This document shows, one piece after another, positions 35,810-43,788 of a stretch of 64,000 nucleotides of DNA. Below the pieces are notes generated by a model. That model ran no database searches, had not been told where the DNA came from, and saw only the letters and a list, made by a program, of their open reading frames with translations. The DNA is taken from the NCBI GenBank assembly GCA_031285565.1, contig JAITVY010000117.1, forward strand, positions 17,293-81,292, given 5' to 3'. A program made the translations under genes and the position numbers. Origin of the DNA: Tannerella sp. (GTDB taxonomy: Bacteria; Bacteroidota; Bacteroidia; Bacteroidales; Tannerellaceae). Positions within the stretch are counted from its first letter, which is position 1. Every line of letters begins with the position of its first letter.

Positions 35810-36028
35810 ATGTCATCTGTTAAGTTTTATGATTGCACTGTCGGAGTAACTTACAAATACGATCAGAAAGGTAAGATGATAAATGAAAATGAATTTTACC
35901 ACCACCTTGCAGGATTTGGCTACAAAGATACGGAAAGAATATGATCTGGATATTTATGATAAAAAGTAAGTTTAAGCGTATTTCATGTAATTACTCCCGG
36001 TTATAAAATAGAAGTAACTTATGAGAAT
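35810..36028 (+). pseudogene. Possible frame-broken gene remnant
   Basis: The gap 35742-36146 contains codon-like sequence split over frames. From ATG 35810 a 44-codon frame ends at 35944 (protein begins MSSVKFYDCTVGVTYKYD). A second frame continues from about 35938 (EYDLDIYDKK), and a third around 35976-36028 reads VFHVITPGYKIEVTYEN before a stop. The composition looks like protein rather than random AT-rich DNA, which suggests one decayed reading frame. I cannot name the family. Confidence 0.35.
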
Positions 36029-36046
36029 TGAAAATTGGCCATAACC

Positions 36047-36083
36047 AAACAGCGTTTGCTGCTAAGCAGCAAAACGACTGTTT
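36047..36083. terminator. Strong hairpin between the remnant and the CotH gene
   Basis: aaacag-cgtttgctgc (36047-36062) pairs with gcagcaaaacg-a-ctgttt (36066-36083) around the loop taa, with one or two bulged bases. On the plus strand the right arm runs into a T-rich end (36081-36085). It can serve as a terminator, possibly on both strands. Confidence 0.55.
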
Positions 36084-36146
36084 TTAATGAATAAAAAATA
36101 TTCTCATATTATTCATTTATGATATGAAATGTTTTAATAGGTAAAA

Positions 36147-37838
36147 TTACTTTTTAATTATCTTCCCTGAATAGGAGGCATTGGAGGATTCTATACGATA
36201 GAAGTATATTCCTTGTGATAGATTTTTCAGGGAGATAAAACTTTGATGTTGAATTGGTTGTTGAATTAATAGCTGTCCTGTCATTGAATAAATCGAAATA
36301 ATCAGGTCGGCGTTTTCTTCTACTTCAACCCACAGCAGGTCTGTGACCGGATTGGGATAAATTTTTATGTTTTGTTTAGAGATAGAAGGAACTTGAGTGT
36401 CGTCATTTAGTGCAAAAAGTTTATCTAAATACGCAATTCTTCTTTCTGTCCAGTCAAGAATATAGTTTAGCTCATTTTCGTCAAACACATAGTTTTTCCA
36501 TGCCAATTTTTCTCTTTCATAAGTGCCATTCTGCTTTAAATATGAATAATGCTCAAAAAAACGATTATAAATACTTTCCGGTGTAATTACAGTCTTACGT
36601 AGATCACTCCAGCGTTGTTTGATTTTAGCATAAAATCCGTCTGTAGCACGGTCTTCCCATAAACGGTTATAAAGCCCATTGGAAAGTTGCATCGTTACTG
36701 AATCGTAACGAGATCCGTCATAATATCTTCCGAAAACTCCATCCAAATCCCAGGGAACAAAAAAATAAGGTTCATTAGCGTTATATCGTGCAGTATAAAT
36801 ATTTTTTCCTGCATTATCTACTGCATTCAACAAATTGAGAAAAATATAATAATCAACGGCATTATCCGGTTGCACTTTTGATTTGTAATTAGCATAGAAT
36901 ACGTTGTTTTCTGCATTAATAACAAAGTCTACAAATCCGAAAAGATTATTCCATTGTGGTGCTATTTCATCAGGATAATCGTATTCAAAGCCCGACCAAC
37001 GTACATCTCCATTTTTAAAAGGAGGGAGATCAGTAAAAGTAGGTGCGCCCCATGACACTCCTTTATATAACTCGCCTCTGATTTTTCCATTGTGTTTTTT
37101 TAATTTCAGCTGTTTACGGTCAATCCGTTCGCCAACTGCATAAATGCCTTTGTAAGACGAATTAAGGAAAAGCTCCGCATATTCCATTCTTACACCGTTA
37201 ATAGCTTCCGGTTCGGAACTTTGATAATAAAGTGTATTAATCTCTCTCCATAATTCAAAAGAAGTCTTATTTCGCAGTCGTAAAGGTTCGTTGTACATGG
37301 CTTGCAAATTCCAGTCATCATCGGAACGCATACCTAAGAGTTGATAGTCTAAAGTTTCTTCACCTTTGTCATCCGCCCAAAACTCAATGCGATACGATTT
37401 CTTAGGATAACTTTGTGAAGAACCACCCCGTACTTCAATTCCCAGTTTGGAGTCGGTCTTATTGCCATTGGATTCAACCATAGTAAAATGAGAAAGAACA
37501 CGAGGCTCGTCCGGAATTTCGGTGTCGCAGTCAATTTTAATAATCGGCAATTGTGTAAAGTAAAGAGCAAATTCGGTATTTGTTATTTGATTTTTTACCA
37601 GATAACTTTGCCCGGTAGCAAACTCATTTACAGAGGAAGTAAGCTGATAATTTGCATCTAAATAAAGTGTTTGTTTGGCTTGAGGGTGGTTGGAATTTAT
37701 TATGTTGACAGACTGATTGATAACAATCATCTTTTTTTCTGTGTCAATAGAAAAATGATCAGTAGGAACTGTAATAGTTTGTCCTGAAAGTTGGATTTGA
37801 AAAAGTGGAAGTAAAATCCATAAAAAGATATGTTTCAT
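36147..37838 (-). CDS. CotH-kinase-family protein with type IX secretion sorting domain
   Basis: A 563-residue secreted protein. A Sec signal covers residues 1-19 (QLSG-Q). The middle (about 100-430) is a CotH-type domain, an atypical protein-kinase fold first known from Bacillus spores; landmarks are GIEVRGGSSQSYPKKSYRIE, YNEPLRLRNKTSFELW and VPWDLDGVFG, whose aspartates would bind metal. The C-terminal 75 residues (IYPNPVTDLLWVEVE to GKIIKK) are a type A sorting domain, cleaved on export by the type IX system and attached to the surface. The substrate is unknown. It stands alone with its own upstream region. Confidence 0.88.
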   Translation of the reverse strand: MKHIFLWILLPLFQIQLSGQTITVPTDHFSIDTEKKMIVINQSVNIINSNHPQAKQTLYLDANYQLTSSVNEFATGQSYLVKNQITNTEFALYFTQLPIIKIDCDTEIPDEPRVLSHFTMVESNGNKTDSKLGIEVRGGSSQSYPKKSYRIEFWADDKGEETLDYQLLGMRSDDDWNLQAMYNEPLRLRNKTSFELWREINTLYYQSSEPEAINGVRMEYAELFLNSSYKGIYAVGERIDRKQLKLKKHNGKIRGELYKGVSWGAPTFTDLPPFKNGDVRWSGFEYDYPDEIAPQWNNLFGFVDFVINAENNVFYANYKSKVQPDNAVDYYIFLNLLNAVDNAGKNIYTARYNANEPYFFVPWDLDGVFGRYYDGSRYDSVTMQLSNGLYNRLWEDRATDGFYAKIKQRWSDLRKTVITPESIYNRFFEHYSYLKQNGTYEREKLAWKNYVFDENELNYILDWTERRIAYLDKLFALNDDTQVPSISKQNIKIYPNPVTDLLWVEVEENADLIISIYSMTGQLLIQQPIQHQSFISLKNLSQGIYFYRIESSNASYSGKIIKK

Positions 37839-38266
37839 AATGTTTTATATTTAAGAACAATAGTGTCCTGTATGAATAAAGTGAAAGGTCTGGAATTTGA
37901 TTCCTCATAATTACTATTGAGGTTGAAAGACAAAAAAGACCTTTCGTGACAAAAGTAACATTATTTGTGTAGAAAAGAAGTATACTTAATGAGGGAATAT
38001 TTAATTATATCTCAGGGAATGGTTGGATTACAATTGTTTTTTTGCTTTTTTTATTCTACCAACGGGTTAATGATATAGTTTTTGTTTATGACTGCCTGAG
38101 GAAGACCTGCTTTCGTTTATTATTTTGTACTACTCTCAGCTTGTATTATTTTTTTTAAATAGGCTACGCCTCGACATTAAAAATAAAAAGTAAACTTTTC
38201 ATTTTGTACTGCCCTCAGCTTGCACTATCTTTGCGTGATAAAGACAGAAAAGTAACAGTAAAATAT
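37839..38266. other. Intergenic region upstream of gpmI with a duplicated promoter-like segment
   Basis: About 430 bases without a gene. Two copies of an AT-rich segment beginning attttgtact and carrying ctcagcttg occur at 38122-38148 and 38201-38227. The second is followed by a full promoter, while the first has lost the -7 box. Upstream (37839-38120) I see only AT-rich sequence. Confidence 0.6.
38203..38233 (+). promoter_or_regulatory. Promoter of gpmI
   Basis: The -33 TTTG at 38203-38206 and -7 TATCTTTG at 38226-38233 are separated by 19 bases, a perfect fit to the Bacteroides consensus. Expected start of transcription near 38240, about 33 bases upstream of the ATG. Confidence 0.8.
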
Positions 38267-38272
38267 ATGATC

Positions 38273-39796
38273 ATGAGTAAAAAAGCACTTTTAATAATCT
38301 GTGACGGATGGGGGATTGGTGATAAACAAAAAGACGATGTGATTTATAACACACCGACTCCGTATTGGGATTATCTTTTACAAACATATCCAAACTCACA
38401 ATTGCAGGCTTCGGGCGAGAATGTTGGTTTGCCCGACGGGCAAATGGGTAATTCGGAAGTTGGGCATTTGAATATCGGCGCCGGACGTATTGTTTATCAG
38501 GATTTGGTAAAAATAAACAGAGCCTGCCGGGATAATTCGATTCTGGAAAATCCGGAGATTAAGCGTGCTTATGAATATGCCAAAAATAATAACCAACAAA
38601 TCCATTTTCTTGGATTGGTTTCGGATGGTGGTGTACATAGTTCATTGGAGCATTTATCTAAACTAACGGAGATTTCTAAGAAATATGGTATCACGAAATC
38701 GTATGTACATTGTTTTATGGATGGACGCGATACGGATCCAAAAAGTGGAAAAGGCTTTATAGAACAACTCGAAGATCACCTGAAGACTACAGGTGGAAAG
38801 ATTGCTTCTATTATCGGAAGGTATTATGCTATGGACCGTGATAAACGTTGGGAACGCGTTAAAGAAGCCTATGATTTATTGGTTAACGGCGTTGGTAAAC
38901 CGGCAGAATGTATGGTGACTGCCATGGAAGAATCGTATGCAGATGGTGTAACGGATGAGTTTATCAAACCGATCGTTCATGTTGAAAACGGTAAGCCTGT
39001 TTCTGTAATAGAAGAAGGAGATGTGGTGATATTCTTCAATTTCCGTAATGACCGTGCTAAAGAACTAACAGTTGTTCTGACTCAACAGGATATGCCGGAA
39101 GCAGGTATGCATACTATTCCGGATTTGCAATACTTTACTATGACTCCATATGATGCTACATTTAAAGGGTTGCATATATTGTTTGATAAAGATAATGTAA
39201 ATAATACATTAGGCGAATATTTGGCGGCACAGGGCAAAACGCAATTGCATATTGCCGAAACGGAAAAATATGCGCATGTAACTTTCTTTTTCAATGGCGG
39301 ACGGGAGACTCCGTTTGAAGGAGAAGAACGTATATTGGTAGCTTCGCCTAAGGTTGCTACGTATGATCTTAAGCCTGAAATGAGTGCTTATGAAGTGAAA
39401 GATAAACTGGTTGATGCTATCAATGCACAGAAGTATGATTTTATTGTCTGCAACTATGCAAACGGCGATATGGTGGGGCATACAGGTATATATGACGCAA
39501 TAGAGAAAGCTGTTGTTGCTGTGGATGCTTGTCTGAAGGATACTGTAGAGGCCGCAAAAGCAAATGGTTACGATGTTATTATTATCGCAGATCATGGAAA
39601 TGCAGATCATGCTCTTAATGAGGATGGTTCGCCTAATACAGCACATTCGTTGAATCCGGTTCCGTTTGTATATGTGACTACGAATGCTTCTGCCAAAGTT
39701 TCGAATGGTGTGCTTGCAGATGTAGCTCCGTCATTATTACATATAATGGGAATAGGACAGCCGAAAGAAATGAGTGGGAAGAATTTAATTGGTTAA
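38273..39796 (+). CDS. gpmI: 2,3-bisphosphoglycerate-independent phosphoglycerate mutase
   Basis: A 507-residue cytoplasmic glycolytic enzyme interconverting 3- and 2-phosphoglycerate with two manganese ions. Visible landmarks: LLIICDGWGIG at the N-terminus (metal Asp), GNSEVGHLNIGAGR carrying the phosphorylated serine, HCFMDGRDTDPKSG, and ADHGNADHALNEDG near the C-terminus. The frame is open further upstream, but the promoter at 38203-38233 excludes the early start; ATG 38273 (or 38267) gives the usual length. It is followed two bases later by the DUF3109 gene. Confidence 0.96.
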   Translation: MSKKALLIICDGWGIGDKQKDDVIYNTPTPYWDYLLQTYPNSQLQASGENVGLPDGQMGNSEVGHLNIGAGRIVYQDLVKINRACRDNSILENPEIKRAYEYAKNNNQQIHFLGLVSDGGVHSSLEHLSKLTEISKKYGITKSYVHCFMDGRDTDPKSGKGFIEQLEDHLKTTGGKIASIIGRYYAMDRDKRWERVKEAYDLLVNGVGKPAECMVTAMEESYADGVTDEFIKPIVHVENGKPVSVIEEGDVVIFFNFRNDRAKELTVVLTQQDMPEAGMHTIPDLQYFTMTPYDATFKGLHILFDKDNVNNTLGEYLAAQGKTQLHIAETEKYAHVTFFFNGGRETPFEGEERILVASPKVATYDLKPEMSAYEVKDKLVDAINAQKYDFIVCNYANGDMVGHTGIYDAIEKAVVAVDACLKDTVEAAKANGYDVIIIADHGNADHALNEDGSPNTAHSLNPVPFVYVTTNASAKVSNGVLADVAPSLLHIMGIGQPKEMSGKNLIG

Positions 39797-39798
39797 TC

Positions 39799-40377
39799 TT
39801 GCTACAGATAGACGATAAATTAGTCAGTTTAGACTTAATAGAACGCTTTTTCCTTTGTGACCTTTCGTGTTGTAAAGGAGCGTGTTGTGTAGAAGGGGAT
39901 GCAGGTGCTCCGCTTGAAAAAGCGGAGTTTGATCTGCTTCGTAAAATACTTCCTGAAGTGTGGGATGACCTTTCTCCTGAAGCGCAGGCTGTAGTTAAAA
40001 AACAAGGGGTTGGGTATATCGATCAGGAGGGTGAAATTGTGACTTCTATTGTAAATGGTAAAGACTGTGTTTTTACATATTATGATAAAAATGGTATTTG
40101 CAAATGTGCAATAGAAAAGGCATATCACGAAAAGCGTATCGATTTTTACAAACCGATTTCATGTCATCTGTATCCGATACGAGTAGCACGACTTAGGACT
40201 TTACAGGCAGTTAATTATCATCGTTGGAAGATTTGTTCGGCAGCAGAAATGCTGGGTAGGCAGGAAAAGGTTCCGGTATATCGTTTTTTGCGTGAACCGT
40301 TGATCCGTAAATTCGGACAGGCATGGTATGATGAATTGGATACTTGTGCACAGATATATCTGGCTCAAAAAAAATAA
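39799..40377 (+). CDS. DUF3109 family protein
   Basis: A 192-residue protein with a TTG start. The N-terminus LQIDDKLVSLDLIER and the cysteine cluster CDLSCCKGACCVEGDAGAPLE match DUF3109, whose members have conserved cysteines probably binding an iron-sulfur cluster or zinc. Further cysteines lie in GICKCAIEKA and PISCHLYPIR. The function is not established. TTG is preferred because the family N-terminus begins there and only two bases separate it from the gpmI stop, implying coupling. Confidence 0.85.
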   Translation: MLQIDDKLVSLDLIERFFLCDLSCCKGACCVEGDAGAPLEKAEFDLLRKILPEVWDDLSPEAQAVVKKQGVGYIDQEGEIVTSIVNGKDCVFTYYDKNGICKCAIEKAYHEKRIDFYKPISCHLYPIRVARLRTLQAVNYHRWKICSAAEMLGRQEKVPVYRFLREPLIRKFGQAWYDELDTCAQIYLAQKK

Positions 40378-40395
40378 ATTAAACGTTGTTCTTTA

Positions 40396-41349
40396 TTATA
40401 ATTTCTCGTCTTTCTCTTCCGTTTCTTTTAAAAATGTTTCAATATGTCTTTTTTTCTTTTCTTCCAGAATTTCGTCTATAGCAATTAGTATTCCTGTTTC
40501 TTCAACTTTTCCGAATTCATGATTGATAGCAGTGCCGAATACGCGCATTTTGGGTGAAAGACTCATATAGGCGCTTATTAACGGTGGAACATTAATCCCA
40601 TACTTGCGTACTTCATGATTCAGTATCTTGTAATTGTCTTTAAAGTTGTCGAAATGAAACAGACTCTTCATCTTTGTCGGATCCATTTCGGTCTCGAGCG
40701 GATGAATTGGTTTTAGTAGCTCTTCCATATCAGGGAAATGTGTATTAAGGAAGTATAAGATCATATCCCTGGCGTCAACATTATAATTGCTGTACATTGT
40801 TACTTTTCCGTAAAAGTATTTTAAGGAGGGATCAATAACGGTCAGAGCGCCTAGGCCATCCCAGAGGTTATCTAAAATGAAAAGACCTTTAGAACGTCCT
40901 AATGTTATCTGGTAATCTAATGTTACAAAAGATCGTCCCAGTTCAACCGTATATGGAAGGTAATCTTTTAAGAATCGATCGGAGAAATTAAATAAATGGG
41001 AGGTTGCAAGTTTAGGTTTGCCGTTTGAGTCGAATTTAGCATCAGCGCCACACAGAAACCGATAACCACCCAGAATTTGTTCATCTTCAGGGCTCCAGAC
41101 GATTAGCTGCCTGTATTCGTCTTCCATCGTATCAAATTCGTCAATGTCGGCTGATAAACCAGTTCCTCCACCATAGTGACGGAAAGCAATTTCACGCAAA
41201 CGTCCAATTTCTTTCATTACGTTAGGTGAATTCTGAGCCGTAATGATATAGATTTCGTTTCCTGATTTATTGGTTCTTCTTAATCTTTTATCCGGCGTTA
41301 ATTCTTGTTTGAGTAATGCCCGTTCTATAGGTTTAATGATCTCCTGCAT
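40396..41349 (-). CDS. glsB: GNAT-type N-acyltransferase, glycine-lipid GlsB-like
   Basis: A 317-residue acyltransferase related to the ornithine-lipid enzyme OlsB (hemolysin-like GNAT fold). The family core is visible in REIAFRHYGGGTGLSADIDEFD, EQILGGYRFLCG and VELGRSFVTLDYQ. In Bacteroides thetaiotaomicron the matching enzyme makes N-acyl-3-hydroxyacyl glycine, a step in glycine lipid synthesis, and it is encoded beside a PlsC-type partner exactly as here. It probably uses acyl-ACP at the inner membrane. The partner gene lies upstream, 89 bases away on the same strand. Confidence 0.8.
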   Translation of the reverse strand: MQEIIKPIERALLKQELTPDKRLRRTNKSGNEIYIITAQNSPNVMKEIGRLREIAFRHYGGGTGLSADIDEFDTMEDEYRQLIVWSPEDEQILGGYRFLCGADAKFDSNGKPKLATSHLFNFSDRFLKDYLPYTVELGRSFVTLDYQITLGRSKGLFILDNLWDGLGALTVIDPSLKYFYGKVTMYSNYNVDARDMILYFLNTHFPDMEELLKPIHPLETEMDPTKMKSLFHFDNFKDNYKILNHEVRKYGINVPPLISAYMSLSPKMRVFGTAINHEFGKVEETGILIAIDEILEEKKKRHIETFLKETEEKDEKL

Positions 41350-41437
41350 ATTGGTTTTATTTTTATAGCATATATAGAATGTGTTTCGGATATCTTTACG
41401 AGCAAGCTCATACGATAGCTCTCAACTTTTACTATAT

Positions 41438-42256
41438 TTAACTCATATCATACACTTTTTCTTCTACCCAGCGAGCCCATTCTTTGAAAGTTTTGGTTTT
41501 ATCAAAAGTTTCCCAGGGTATAGGCTTGCCAATGTGGATGGGAAATGTATGATGTTTCTTCTTGAACATTTCATCCGGCAAATATAACATTTCATAATTC
41601 ATTTTGAGGCCTAGACGAGTCCGAATGTTGGCCATCCGGTAAAAAAAGTTTGAATTCTCCCCTCCGAAGTGAATGGGAACAATATCCCGTTGGTGTTTTA
41701 TTGCTTTTTGGATAAACGATTTTTTCCATGGAAGATCTTTCACGATTCCGTGGTATTTACGGGAACAATAACCGGAAGGAAATGTTAGTATCTGATTGTC
41801 GGAAGCGAATGCTTCTTCGATTTTGCGAGTAGCATCTTTCCCTTGTGGACCGGATTTGTTAATCGGAACGAAAATCGAGTGAAGATTATGAATATAGAGT
41901 AAGAGGTCATTTACCAGATAGCGGATCTTATTCTCATATTTTTCGCCTAAAATAGCAGCTAAGCTAATGCCGTCGAGCGCTCCTAAAGGATGATTGGCCG
42001 CGAAAATATAACGTCCACCAGGGGGAGGAAGGTTCTCTTCTCCAATTATTTCCAGTGTTAAATCAAATTCTTTGATTAATGCTTGCATAAAAGCAACTCC
42101 GTCAAGATGTCCTAAACGGTTGATGATATCGTTAACATCGTCCTGGTGTACGAGACGGATAAGGTAATCGACCGCAAATTTTGGAATTTTTTTTGCGATC
42201 TTAGGCGCTTTATGCTGCAATACTGCCTTGACATCAATTAGTTTTTTTTGCTCCAT
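41438..42256 (-). CDS. glsA: PlsC-like O-acyltransferase, glycine-lipid GlsA-like
   Basis: A 272-residue acyltransferase of the PlsC fold. The catalytic motif is NHPLGALD, with five residues between His and Asp instead of the usual four, a spacing consistent with glycine-lipid GlsA enzymes as far as I know. IFVPINKSGPQGKD and TFPSGYCSRK are the further family blocks, the latter substrate-binding. It would add the second acyl chain to the monoacyl glycine made by the neighbour. Together the two genes form the glycine lipid pair, adjacent to the dcw cluster and transcribed away from it. Confidence 0.8.
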   Translation of the reverse strand: MEQKKLIDVKAVLQHKAPKIAKKIPKFAVDYLIRLVHQDDVNDIINRLGHLDGVAFMQALIKEFDLTLEIIGEENLPPPGGRYIFAANHPLGALDGISLAAILGEKYENKIRYLVNDLLLYIHNLHSIFVPINKSGPQGKDATRKIEEAFASDNQILTFPSGYCSRKYHGIVKDLPWKKSFIQKAIKHQRDIVPIHFGGENSNFFYRMANIRTRLGLKMNYEMLYLPDEMFKKKHHTFPIHIGKPIPWETFDKTKTFKEWARWVEEKVYDMS

Positions 42257-42319
42257 ACGTTACTTATTGCCCGCCGCAAAGATAAGCAAAATTAAAAAAA
42301 TTGAACGTTTTAAGTAACG

Positions 42320-42373
42320 AGTGCAGAAGTCAAACTTATTTGAATTATGCCGGACCATGTAAAACGACTAATT
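42320..42373 (+). repeat. Dispersed intergenic repeat, copy upstream of rsmH
   Basis: gagtgcagaagtcaaactta followed by a tgaattatgccgga and gtaaaacgactaat part matches the elements at 10465-10605 and 30271-30308. It lies in the 42257-42515 gap that separates glsA from the dcw cluster, which otherwise shows no gene and, notably, no mraZ. Confidence 0.55.
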
Positions 42374-42515
42374 TAAATGAATGTTTTTAGTTGCGGAATG
42401 TCTTTGGACTTGTTGAAAACTTTTTTCTCAAATTGCTGACTATAAGGCTAAAAATGTATAATTTTACGGTCATTAATGATGAATGTATGCAGTAGGCTGG
42501 GTGAAAGGCTTGAAA

Positions 42516-43433
42516 ATGAGTGAAAAAGGGCAAACTTATCATACTCCGGCGTTGTTGGAAGAAAGCTTGAAAGGTTTGAATATTCAATCTTCGGGTATTT
42601 ATGTTGATGTTACTTTCGGAGGAGGTGGGCATTCGCGCGCTATACTGGAGTGTTTAGGGAATGAAGGAAAACTATATGGTTTTGACCAGGATGCTGATAG
42701 TAAGGTGAATATTACTCTCGATGATAGATTTGTATTTGTTCATAGCAATTTCCGGTATCTGCAAAATTTTATGCGTTATCATGGTGTTCCTCAGGTAGGC
42801 GGAGTCTTAGCTGATTTGGGTGTTTCTTCCCATCATTTTGATGATGAAACCCGTGGGTTTTCATTTCGTTTTGATGGAGAATTAGATATGCGTATGAATG
42901 GTCGATCGGAAAAGACGGCATACCAAATAATAAATAATTATCCGGAAGAGGTACTTGCGGATATTTTTTATACCTATGGAGAATTGAAGGAGGCCCGAAG
43001 GGTGGCAAATCAGATTGTTAAATCGCGTATAGTAAAACCGGTTGATTCAATTCATGAGTTATTGGAAATTCTACGTCCCTTTTCAGCTAGAGAAAAAGAA
43101 AAAAAGTTTCTGGCTCAGGTTTTTCAGGCTTTACGAATTGAGGTGAATGACGAAATGGAAGCTTTATGCGATATGCTGATGCAGGCACAAAAGATTCTGA
43201 AGCCGGGTGGACGATTTGTTGTAATTACCTATCATTCTTTGGAAGATCGATTGGTAAAGAATTTTTTTCGGACCGGGAATTTTAAGGGAAATGAAGAGCA
43301 GGATTTTTTTGGAAATCGGGTTACTCCTTTTCGGATAGTAAATAAAAAAGTAATCGTTCCTTCTGCTGAAGAAATCCAAAGGAATCCCCGTGCACGTAGT
43401 GCAAAGTTACGAATTGCAGAAAAGGTTGTGTAA
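42516..43433 (+). CDS. rsmH: 16S rRNA (cytosine1402-N4)-methyltransferase
   Basis: A 305-residue SAM-dependent enzyme that methylates C1402 of 16S rRNA; first gene of the dcw cluster. The motif YVDVTFGGGGHSRAILE binds SAM, GVLADLGVSSHHFDDETRGFSF is the family signature, and FVVITYHSLEDRLVKNFF lies near the end. ATG at 42516 begins the normal N-terminus (SEKGQTYHTPALLEE); an ATG at 42483 would add eleven atypical residues. The usual preceding gene mraZ is not present in the 260 bases upstream. The next gene starts two bases after the stop. Confidence 0.96.
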   Translation: MSEKGQTYHTPALLEESLKGLNIQSSGIYVDVTFGGGGHSRAILECLGNEGKLYGFDQDADSKVNITLDDRFVFVHSNFRYLQNFMRYHGVPQVGGVLADLGVSSHHFDDETRGFSFRFDGELDMRMNGRSEKTAYQIINNYPEEVLADIFYTYGELKEARRVANQIVKSRIVKPVDSIHELLEILRPFSAREKEKKFLAQVFQALRIEVNDEMEALCDMLMQAQKILKPGGRFVVITYHSLEDRLVKNFFRTGNFKGNEEQDFFGNRVTPFRIVNKKVIVPSAEEIQRNPRARSAKLRIAEKVV

Positions 43434-43435
43434 TT

Positions 43436-43786
43436 ATGGACGAAGAGATTAAAACTGAAAAAAAAAGGAAGAATAAAAGAGCTTCTTTTTTATATTTTTT
43501 AAGCGGAGGCATTTTAAAAGAAGGTTTTGTCGTCAGACATACTCGTTTTATTGTGTTTATTGTGATTCTATCATTCTTTTTTATCAGTAACCGGTATGCT
43601 TGTTTATTAAAACTTCGCGAGATCGACAGATTGCAGCAGAGATTACAGGATGTTAAGCAGGAATCAGTAGCTCTATCGGGTGAACTGACCGGAAGTAATC
43701 GTTTGTCTCAAATGGAAGAATTGGTAAGAAAACAAGGTGTTGATCTGGAAGCACCCCAGTCTCCACCTTATATATTACATAAGTAA
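43436..43786 (+). CDS. ftsL: Cell division protein FtsL-like
   Basis: A 116-residue bitopic protein: basic cytoplasmic N-terminus, a membrane helix at about residues 38-53 and a periplasmic coiled coil (LREIDRLQQRLQDVKQESVALSGELT). This is the size and build of FtsL, which links FtsB/FtsQ to FtsI/FtsW in the divisome. The position between rsmH and ftsI supports the call more than sequence does, since FtsL is poorly conserved. Confidence 0.85.
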   Translation: MDEEIKTEKKRKNKRASFLYFLSGGILKEGFVVRHTRFIVFIVILSFFFISNRYACLLKLREIDRLQQRLQDVKQESVALSGELTGSNRLSQMEELVRKQGVDLEAPQSPPYILHK

Positions 43787-43788
43787 AT

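Noticed and set aside
38204..38272. Longer N-terminus for GpmI
   Set aside because: The upstream part of the frame covers the consensus promoter and adds residues not found in the family.
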